DNA of 36,370 nucleotides from Kiritimatiellia bacterium (GTDB taxonomy: Bacteria; Verrucomicrobiota; Kiritimatiellia; RFP12; UBA1067): NCBI GenBank assembly GCA_017447805.1, contig JAFSMR010000001.1, positions 1 to 36,370 on the forward strand. The letters run 5' to 3'. A model generated the notes under the pieces. That model was not told the origin of the DNA. It ran no database searches and saw only the letters and a program-made list of their open reading frames with translations. This document shows positions 30,384 to 36,370 of this stretch, piece after piece; the first letter of the stretch is position 1; every line of letters begins with the position of its first letter. Made by a program: the position numbers and the translations under genes.

Positions 30384-31240
30384 GGCAAAATTCCCGATGC
30401 GTACCTATCGCGTCCTGCAAGGTCTTGGCGAATCTCTATATTCTCGAATCCATAATTGCGCATAAGCTTTCGGATTTGCTCGCCTTGGCTTTCCCCGATT
30501 TCGAAAAATACCGCGCCGCCGCTCTTTAGAAGGTTTAATGCATCCATTAGATATCTATCGTAAAAATCAAGCCCCTCCTTGCCGCCATCGAGCGCGAGTC
30601 GCGGCTCGAAATCCTTTACCCTTCTATCCAATCTATCGCATTCCGCGCTTGCGATGTATGGCGGGTTCGAAATAATTATATCGATAATTCCTGGATCTTC
30701 GAAATCATCAAGCCCATCCATCACTACGAATTCGACTTTGTTTTCGAGCTTTGTCTTTGCCGAGTTTTCTTTCGCTAGCTTAATCGCTTCCTCGCTTACG
30801 TCGCTACCTAGCAATATCGCTTCGCCTTTATATTCTTTGGCAATCGAAAGAATAATCGCGCCCGTCCCGGTTCCGACATCTACAATAAACGGGGCGCTCA
30901 AGTAGGATTTTTTGGCGAGGTATGATAACACAAGCGATACAAGGCCTTCCGTCTCTGGACGCGGAATCAGCGCGCGTCTATCGCATTTGAGAGTAAGAGC
31001 GCGAAAATCCCATTCGCCTAAAATATACTGCAACGGTTCGCCAGAGGCGAGGCGCAAAACGCCTCGCCTCATTGCATCTATATGCTTTTGCTCCGGTTGT
31101 TTGGCTAGAGTTGCCGCAAGCATCCCTCGAGTTACCCCAAGTAGGCGAGCGGCGAGGAATTCACTTGCGCTTTCGCCATCGTCAATTCCCTTTGCGATAA
31201 GAAAGCGACTGGATTTTTCTATTATATCGCGCCAAGTCAT
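30380..31240 (-). CDS. prmC: Release factor glutamine methyltransferase
   Basis: The 286-aa enzyme methylates the GGQ glutamine of release factors RF1/RF2. An N-terminal helical domain (about 1-75) ends in GEPLQYILGEWDF, and the methyltransferase domain has VDVGTGTGAI and the catalytic NPPY (IIISNPPYI). ATG 31240 is preferred: the DUF3127 stop and this start share one base (TGATG); a TTG one codon upstream is also possible. The stop overlaps the NSS start. Confidence 0.93.
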   Translation of the reverse strand: MTWRDIIEKSSRFLIAKGIDDGESASEFLAARLLGVTRGMLAATLAKQPEQKHIDAMRRGVLRLASGEPLQYILGEWDFRALTLKCDRRALIPRPETEGLVSLVLSYLAKKSYLSAPFIVDVGTGTGAIILSIAKEYKGEAILLGSDVSEEAIKLAKENSAKTKLENKVEFVVMDGLDDFEDPGIIDIIISNPPYIASAECDRLDRRVKDFEPRLALDGGKEGLDFYDRYLMDALNLLKSGGAVFFEIGESQGEQIRKLMRNYGFENIEIRQDLAGRDRYASGILP

Positions 31241-31620
31241 CAAAACGGCACATCATCCACGAATTCGCTATCTACATCGCTTGCCATTGCAGAGGCGGGT
31301 TCCGGCGCAACGGAACCAGATTCATCTACCTTCTCGATTTTCAAGCCGGTCAAATCGACAAAATATTGCGGACCTTTCGTGCCGCCATCCCAGCGCCGCC
31401 CATCGATCGCGAAACGAATCTTTACTCTCTCGCCCTTCGATACGCCATCAAGAAGCGAACAGTTCGTTTTCTTGAATGTGAATTTCACTGGGTTTGGGTA
31501 GCGGTTATCGGAATCTATATCGTTGCCGATAATCACTTCTCGCTTCGTAAACCCGCTGGTCCCGAAGCTTTGGGTCTGGCCGATTTCTTCGACCACGCCT
31601 TGATATTCGTACATTGCCAT
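31240..31620 (-). CDS. DUF3127 protein, OB-fold single-strand DNA-binding-like
   Basis: The 126-aa protein has the DUF3127 pattern: YEYQGVVEEIGQTQSFGTSGFTKREVII, PVKFTFKK, SKGERVKIRFAIDGRRW, PQYFVDLTGLKIEKV. It ends in a flexible tail finishing DSEFVDDVPF, like the acidic tip of SSB proteins. Related proteins are thought to be OB-fold ssDNA binders. A strong AAGGAG site precedes the ATG. It leads the operon with prmC, the NSS transporter, ruvC and thiN. Confidence 0.82.
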   Translation of the reverse strand: MAMYEYQGVVEEIGQTQSFGTSGFTKREVIIGNDIDSDNRYPNPVKFTFKKTNCSLLDGVSKGERVKIRFAIDGRRWDGGTKGPQYFVDLTGLKIEKVDESGSVAPEPASAMASDVDSEFVDDVPF

Positions 31621-31661
31621 CTTCTTCTCCTTTTTAAAAAATGCGTATTTTGGATTCTCGA

Positions 31662-33083
31662 CTATCTTACTATGGCGCGGCGAGCTTCCGCCAAATCCTT
31701 GAATTCGCCGCCAGTAATCATCTGCACGATCAAATTGCCGATAGCCGTTCCTTCGATAGGACCGGTAAATACTTCAAGGCCTGTCGCCTTCGCAGTTAGA
31801 GCATTCAGGAATTTATCCTGGCATCCACCGCCGACGATATTGATCGATGTAAATTCCTTGCCGCTGATTTTCGCAAGAACCTTAATCGCGCGAGCATAAC
31901 AATCTGCGAGCGAGAGATATACCGACTTCATCAACTCGCCGATCGTCGAAGGCCTCTTCGCGCCGGATTCTTCCGCCGCCTTCATTACTTCGCCAATCAT
32001 CGATACTGGATTCAAGAATCTTTCATCGTTCACATCGACAATCGCGCTATAATCGCTCGCTTCGGCGATTTTGCCAAGTTCTGCGAAGCTGTATTGATGA
32101 GTCTCGTCATAATCGCACAAACCCGCAAGCGCCGCAAGCGTTGCTTCACGCCCCTTGCCTTCGACATACTCTACGCCATTCAGTTCGCGGCGTATCGACT
32201 GGATCATCCATAACCCCATGATATTCTTCAAATACCTATATCTACCCCACGCGCCGCCTTCATTCGTGAAATTCGCTTCACAAGATTCTTTCGTCGTAAT
32301 GGCTTCTGTATTTTCTATCCCCAATAGCGACCATGTACCCGAAGATAGATACACCGCCTTGTCGTCGCGCGCAGGAACTGCGAGGTACGCGCTAGCCGTA
32401 TCGTGCATTGCGGCGAGAATTACCTTTGCTCCGCGATATTCGCCAACCTTGGCGCCAGGCATCTCGAGCTTTCCGAATATCTTCTTCGGGAACCCTAACT
32501 TTTCTATCAAATCGAAATCCCAATCTTTCTTCGCCGCATTGAGTAGCGAGCTCGTGGATGAATCGGTGTATTCATGCACAATATTGCCGGTAAGCGCATA
32601 GTTCAGGTATTCGGGAATCATCAAAAGCGACTCAGCCTTTTCGAGTTGCTCCGGATGCTCTTTCTTTAGCGCCCAAAGCTGATATATCGTATTGAAACTC
32701 GCTTTCTGGATTCCTGCGCGCGAATACAGCTCTTCGAAACTCATTACCTTCGCCTCGATATCGGCATCTTGTCCATTATTGCGCGCATCTCGATATGCGA
32801 CTGCGTCGCTGCAAAGCTTGCCCTCGGCATCAAGTAGCACAAAATCCACCCCCCAAGTATCGATGCCGATAGATTCTATCTCGCATCGCTTCATCGCTTC
32901 GTCTATGCCGGCTTTGACGCTTGCGACAAGCTTTTCGATATCCCAGCAATCATGCCCATCCTTGCGTATCTGCGAATTCTCGAAGCGGTATACTTCTTCA
33001 AGCGAGATTTTCCCGTCCTTGACTGTTCCGATAATGTGACGGCCCGAGCTAGCCCCAATATCAATAGCAAGATAATTCTTCAT
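31662..33083 (-). CDS. rhaB: Rhamnulokinase
   Basis: The 473-aa FGGY-family kinase phosphorylates L-rhamnulose. It begins KNYLAIDIGASSGR, with IGIDTWGVDFVLLD, a mid-region SSGTWSLLGIE and the C-terminal FGGY-type segment FTSINIVGGGCQDKFLNA. This pattern is specific to RhaB. ATG 33083 is chosen because its promoter ends only a few bases upstream. No other rha genes or regulator are near, so it may be an orphan or be used with enzymes encoded elsewhere. Confidence 0.9.
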   Translation of the reverse strand: MKNYLAIDIGASSGRHIIGTVKDGKISLEEVYRFENSQIRKDGHDCWDIEKLVASVKAGIDEAMKRCEIESIGIDTWGVDFVLLDAEGKLCSDAVAYRDARNNGQDADIEAKVMSFEELYSRAGIQKASFNTIYQLWALKKEHPEQLEKAESLLMIPEYLNYALTGNIVHEYTDSSTSSLLNAAKKDWDFDLIEKLGFPKKIFGKLEMPGAKVGEYRGAKVILAAMHDTASAYLAVPARDDKAVYLSSGTWSLLGIENTEAITTKESCEANFTNEGGAWGRYRYLKNIMGLWMIQSIRRELNGVEYVEGKGREATLAALAGLCDYDETHQYSFAELGKIAEASDYSAIVDVNDERFLNPVSMIGEVMKAAEESGAKRPSTIGELMKSVYLSLADCYARAIKVLAKISGKEFTSINIVGGGCQDKFLNALTAKATGLEVFTGPIEGTAIGNLIVQMITGGEFKDLAEARRAIVR

Positions 33084-33093
33084 AGTGGCTGAT

Positions 33094-33122
33094 ATTATAG
33101 CATATCCTCCGCGCAGATTCAA
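33094..33122 (-). promoter_or_regulatory. rhaB promoter
   Basis: TTGAAT (33117-33122), 17-bp spacer, TATAAT (33094-33099) on the minus strand. The predicted start point lies 3-7 bases before the ATG, so the leader is nearly absent. Confidence 0.75.
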
Positions 33123-33220
33123 TAGCCTAAAGTATGTTTATGCTTTTTGAAAATTAGAAATTCAAAGGTTCAATTGCATTTGCGTCGTCGAACGCACCTA
33201 TATACCCATGAAAGCCACAA

Positions 33221-33592
33221 TTATGGAAAATCTTCTATATCTTCCGGCAATTCGGGACACTCCGGCAACGCACTGAGTTCTTCGCAGTATGCAGGACATT
33301 CGTGCTTTACAATATTCCACAACGCTACATAGTCTACGCCAAAATACTGATGTATAAGCACATCTCTCAAGCCGGCCAAACCGCTCCAGTCTACCATTGG
33401 GTGCAAATCGCGAAATTCATCCGGGATATGCTTTATGGCCTCCCCTATTACTTCGCAATTGCGTATTACGGCATCGCGAGTCTTTCGGTCTGCAAGAAAA
33501 TCTTCCAAGGACATCCCTTTTGTAAAATCTTCAACAATACGCATGGCCATCACGACATGACCAACAAAGGCAGACATATCGCGCTTGCTCAT
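33221..33592 (-). CDS. hepT: HepT-like toxin (DUF86 / HEPN domain)
   Basis: The 123-aa all-helical protein has the HEPN RNase motif R-x4-6-H in GLRDVLIHQYFGVD, the key feature of HepT toxins. NCEVIGEAIKHIPDEF upstream is typical of DUF86. HepT cleaves or blocks RNA and is neutralised by AMPylation by MntA (family knowledge). It overlaps mntA as ATGA. Both genes look intact. The C terminus is acidic and proline-rich. Confidence 0.92.
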   Translation of the reverse strand: MSKRDMSAFVGHVVMAMRIVEDFTKGMSLEDFLADRKTRDAVIRNCEVIGEAIKHIPDEFRDLHPMVDWSGLAGLRDVLIHQYFGVDYVALWNIVKHECPAYCEELSALPECPELPEDIEDFP

Positions 33593-33879
33593 ACGGGCAC
33601 GGCCTCCTTGCGAATGAATTTGCCGATGTAAGGGCTAAGCCCGCGCTCCGAAACCACATCGACTTGCCTTGAGAACAATCGATTGAATCCGTCGCGAATA
33701 TGCACGATATCCAGCAAAGAAGCCTCATCGTTGAATTTCACAAGAAAATCGATATCGCTCTCTGGCCTCTCTTCTTTACGTGCACACGAACCGAACACCC
33801 AAAGCTTCTCGGCTTTGTGTTTGCGCGCAATCTCATATATTTCATTGCGCCTTGCCTTTATCTCATCGAGCATGCACAT
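33589..33879 (-). CDS. mntA: MntA-like nucleotidyltransferase antitoxin
   Basis: The 96-aa minimal nucleotidyltransferase has the core WVFGSCARKEERPESDIDFLV with G30-S31, D42 and D44, and a third acidic residue D74 (RQVDVVSE). Such proteins transfer AMP to a tyrosine of their HepT partner. A promoter sits about 25 bp upstream. The order mntA then hepT with a four-base overlap is the classic layout. Confidence 0.92.
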   Translation of the reverse strand: MCMLDEIKARRNEIYEIARKHKAEKLWVFGSCARKEERPESDIDFLVKFNDEASLLDIVHIRDGFNRLFSRQVDVVSERGLSPYIGKFIRKEAVPV

Positions 33880-33903
33880 ATCTCAATCTCGAATTACGCC
33901 ACT

Positions 33904-33932
33904 ATTGTATCATATTTCCCGCTGCGCTTCAA
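33904..33932 (-). promoter_or_regulatory. Promoter of mntA-hepT
   Basis: TTGAAG (33927-33932), 17-bp spacer, TACAAT (33904-33909) on the minus strand, start point near 33898, leader about 19 nt. Confidence 0.7.
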
Positions 33933-33984
33933 GTAGGGGAATGAGAAAAATGGTTGTTTATACCAAAATATTCCTTATGGAGTG

Positions 33985-34036
33985 AAAAATTTTGTTAGAT
34001 AGGGCCACTGCATTGCAGTGGCGTTATCTACCAAAA
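33985..34036 (-). terminator. Terminator downstream of the trp genes
   Basis: A long imperfect inverted repeat: arms TTTTGxTAGATA (33990-34001 and 34025-34036) enclose a perfect 9-bp arm pair GCCACTGCA (34004-34012 and 34014-34022). On the minus strand the stem is followed by a run of T (33986-33990). It lies about 130 bp after the trpF stop and upstream of the mntA promoter. Confidence 0.75.
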
Positions 34037-34164
34037 CGAAACCTACGCCACTTTTCTGGCGCCACTTTCGCGGCAGCCGAATAACCACTGCGCACTCAGC
34101 GCCTCTCGGGTTAAACAAAAACTGAACAAAATTAACAATTCCATCATTCGTCATTCGTAATTCG

Positions 34165-34761
34165 TCATTGCGAAGCGGCGGCGAACGCCGCTAGGAATTT
34201 ATCGAATGCCTCGCGGTTCTTGCGACCAGGCGAAGATTCTATAGAACTTGAAACATCTATAATATCCGCGCCAGTATCGATAGCTTCGGCGATATTATCA
34301 AGACCTATGGAACCAGCCAATATCACGCGGCGATTTTCCCCTTTGAGTCGAGTCGCAAGCTTCCAATCGGCAAGTTTGCTTTCATTGCCGCGCCTGCCAT
34401 CTATAAGCGTTGCATCGCCCAATATTTCTTTGCCGCAATAAAGCGCCCAAACTTCATATCCCAACGCCTTAATCGATTCAACTTCATATTTGGAATATTC
34501 CCCGTGAAGTTGTATTACATCCAGCTTAACGCTGGAGGCGATCTCCTTGATTCGATTCAAAGATTGCGTGGTAAACACGCCAACCAATTTTGTTTTGTTG
34601 CCGACTGCGCGTACGGCACGAGCGATTTGCCCGGCCGTTGCGCAGTCGATAAATCTAGGTGAAGACTCAGCGAATATGAGGCCTAGATAATCGACTTGCC
34701 GCTCGGCCGCATATCTAGCGAAGTCGACTTCGGTTACGCCGCATATTTTCAACTCAGGCAT
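34165..34761 (-). CDS. trpF: Phosphoribosylanthranilate isomerase
   Basis: The 198-aa TIM-barrel enzyme isomerises phosphoribosylanthranilate in tryptophan synthesis. Motifs are LKICGVT with the catalytic cysteine at residue 7 or 8, LGLIFAESSPR, VIQLHGE, and the phosphate-binding end IDVSSSIESSPGRKN. Its start overlaps the trpA stop by 13 bases. It is the last gene of a trpB-trpA-trpF block. A gap of about 130 bp separates its stop from the terminator. Confidence 0.93.
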   Translation of the reverse strand: MPELKICGVTEVDFARYAAERQVDYLGLIFAESSPRFIDCATAGQIARAVRAVGNKTKLVGVFTTQSLNRIKEIASSVKLDVIQLHGEYSKYEVESIKALGYEVWALYCGKEILGDATLIDGRRGNESKLADWKLATRLKGENRRVILAGSIGLDNIAEAIDTGADIIDVSSSIESSPGRKNREAFDKFLAAFAAASQ

Positions 34762-35501
34762 GGCTTACGACCTTCAGAAAGGCATTTGACGATTCTCGAG
34801 CCGACAACAAATCCATCCGCGTGCTTGCAGACTTCAAGCGCTTGCTCGCGAGTAGAGATACCGAACCCTGCGGCAATCGGCAAATGCGTGAGCGAGCGAA
34901 TTCCTTCCAGTCTCGCGGCCAAATCCGGCGGCAGATTCTTTCTTTCGCCCGTTGTGCCCTTCACCGTAATTACATACAAGAATGTATTATCTAGTCCCTT
35001 CTCAAACGCCTTCACGCGCTCTAGCGTCGTATTTGGCGCGATGAGCGGGACGAACGAAATTCCTCGCGGCGCGATGACGCTCAATAATTCATCTCGCTCT
35101 TCATACGGCAAATCGACAGGCAAAACGGCATCAATTTGCGCGCGAGCGGCTTCGCGGGCAAAATTCTCAAGCCCCATCGAATATATGAGGTTGTAATACG
35201 AGAAAAGCACGAATGCGGTATCCGGATGGCGTTCGCGCAATCTCGCGGCGCTCGCAATTACGTCGTTAATCGTCACGCCTTGCTCAAGGGCTTTGTAGGA
35301 GGCTGTTCGAATGACCCCGCCATCGGCAAACGGATCTGAAAACGGAACGCCGAGTTCGATTATATCTGCCCCTGCGGCTATAATATCATCGACAGCCCTT
35401 TCGCTTTGCTCTAGAGTTGGATAGCCCATTGTAACATAAGCGACAAATGCGCCGCGATTTTCGCGTTTTGCTTTTTTGAAAGCTTCAGTGATTCTTTGCA
35501 T
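34749..35501 (-). CDS. trpA: Tryptophan synthase alpha subunit
   Basis: The 250-aa TIM-barrel cleaves indole-3-glycerol phosphate to indole. Motifs are [24 protein letters not shown] with the catalytic E and D, and PIAAGFGIS near the C terminus. ATG 35501 is set by AGGAGG seven bases upstream, within the end of trpB. It partners TrpB in an alpha2-beta2 complex. Overlaps on both sides indicate one transcript. Confidence 0.95.
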   Translation of the reverse strand: MQRITEAFKKAKRENRGAFVAYVTMGYPTLEQSERAVDDIIAAGADIIELGVPFSDPFADGGVIRTASYKALEQGVTINDVIASAARLRERHPDTAFVLFSYYNLIYSMGLENFAREAARAQIDAVLPVDLPYEERDELLSVIAPRGISFVPLIAPNTTLERVKAFEKGLDNTFLYVITVKGTTGERKNLPPDLAARLEGIRSLTHLPIAAGFGISTREQALEVCKHADGFVVGSRIVKCLSEGRKPCLS

Positions 35502-36370
35502 CTTTATACCTCCTGATGTTTTCCATATCCTTATCGCCACGTCCGCTCAAGTTTACAAGCAATATTGCTGATTTCGGAAGATGCGGCGCGCGCTTTATCG
35601 CTTCGGCCAGCGCATGGCTCGATTCAAGCGCCGGTATTATTCCTTCGAAACGGCAGAGCGCATCGAAAGCTTCAATCGCCTCGTCATCGGTTATTACCGT
35701 ATATTCGGCTCTTTTGGTATCGTGCAAATAGCAATGCTCCGGACCTACTCCAGGGTAGTCTAGCCCCGCGGATACGGAATAAGTATCGAGTATATTGCCG
35801 TCTGGCGTTTGCAAAAGCATTGTCTTTGCGCCGTGCAAAACGCCAAGGCGACCTCCGTTGATCGAAGAGGCGTGCTGATTCGTCTCAAGGCCTTTTCCGC
35901 CTGCTTCCACACCGACGAGTTTTACTTCCTTATCATCGATAAACCCTGCGAATAACCCCATTGCATTGGACCCGCCCCCTACACATGCTATCGCTTCATC
36001 CGGCAAGCGGCCGAATTTTTCGAGGCACTGCCTGCGCGCTTCCTTGCCGATTACGCTCTGGAAATCGCGGACAATCTGCGGGTATGGCGCAGGACCCGCG
36101 ACCGTGCCGATTACATAAAAGGTATCGTCGCAATTCGCGACCCAATCGCGTAGCGCTTCGTTCATCGCGTCCTTCAGCGTTGCGCTCGCTTCCGATACAG
36201 AATGAACTGTTGCGCCGAGCATTTTCATGCGCTCGACATTCGGAGCTTGTCGCTTGACATCTATTTCGCCCATGTATACATCGCAAGATAACCCGAAGAG
36301 CGCCGCGACTGTAGCCGTAGCTACGCCATGCATCCCTGCGCCCGTTTCGGCGATGAGGCGTTTTTTGCCC
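35485..36370 (-). CDS. trpB: Tryptophan synthase beta subunit, partial (N terminus beyond window)
   Basis: The visible 294 residues start at [14 protein letters not shown] and include [15 protein letters not shown], the PLP phosphate-binding loop, and [11 protein letters not shown] at the end. The usual motif ETGAGQHG reads ETGAGMHG here. The lysine that binds PLP lies off the window. Its stop overlaps trpA by 17 bases. TrpB makes tryptophan from indole and serine using PLP. Confidence 0.95.
   Translation of the reverse strand, partial: GKKRLIAETGAGMHGVATATVAALFGLSCDVYMGEIDVKRQAPNVERMKMLGATVHSVSEASATLKDAMNEALRDWVANCDDTFYVIGTVAGPAPYPQIVRDFQSVIGKEARRQCLEKFGRLPDEAIACVGGGSNAMGLFAGFIDDKEVKLVGVEAGGKGLETNQHASSINGGRLGVLHGAKTMLLQTPDGNILDTYSVSAGLDYPGVGPEHCYLHDTKRAEYTVITDDEAIEAFDALCRFEGIIPALESSHALAEAIKRAPHLPKSAILLVNLSGRGDKDMENIRRYKDAKNH

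Overview
The window looks like a chromosomal segment of a Gram-negative, LPS-making bacterium. It carries kdsA and an lptC-lptA-lptB block, periplasmic lipoproteins and an AsmA-like protein. HPr kinase with HPr and enzyme I but no EII permease nearby, a DUF3127 protein, GxxExxY and Rpn-type proteins, and four-helix-bundle (S23-type) proteins point towards the PVC group (Kiritimatiellota, Lentisphaerota or Verrucomicrobiota). That assignment is an inference from gene content; no rRNA is present to settle it.

Region 1 (about 1-8500) is an accessory island with every recognisable gene on the minus strand. It holds an S23-type four-helix protein, an all-helical orphan protein, a winged-helix protein fused to a degenerate AAA_21/RecF-like ATPase, a nucleotidyltransferase pair resembling an AbiEii-type toxin/antitoxin, a DUF3791/DUF3990-type locus whose middle gene has collapsed to 31 codons, a tyrosine recombinase and a GxxExxY protein. 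The gaps are packed with G-rich short tandem repeats, a 5 x 42-bp array and three copies of a palindromic REP-like element. A four-tRNA operon (Arg-fMet-Pro-Cys) ends the island.

Region 2 (8450-15200) holds small membrane proteins, two lipoproteins (an M48 protease and a PEGA/beta-propeller protein), a fold-back intergenic element, an Rpn-family nuclease, an AsmA-like protein and two tRNAs (Glu, Leu).

Region 3 (15400-27850, mostly plus strand) is core metabolism: fabD-fabG with a clear terminator, a U32 protein, kdsA-lptC-lptA-lptB, hpf, hprK-ptsH-ptsI, a KAS III-like protein and a bile-acid/sodium-symporter family protein. It couples envelope lipid and LPS synthesis to a regulatory PTS.

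Region 4 (27845-36370, minus strand) is a tightly overlapped DUF3127-prmC-NSS transporter-ruvC-thiN operon, rhamnulokinase, a MntA/HepT toxin-antitoxin pair, and a trp block in the order trpB-trpA-trpF running off the right edge.

Promoters are unusually easy to read: many have a TTG-type -35, an 18-bp (sometimes 17-bp) spacer and TATAAT. In some the -10 lies so close to the start codon that a leaderless or near-leaderless mRNA is predicted (kdsA, rhaB). The most unusual item is the wHTH/dead-ATPase protein at 1913-3154, which has an AT-hook-like N terminus and two AT-rich palindromes in its upstream region.
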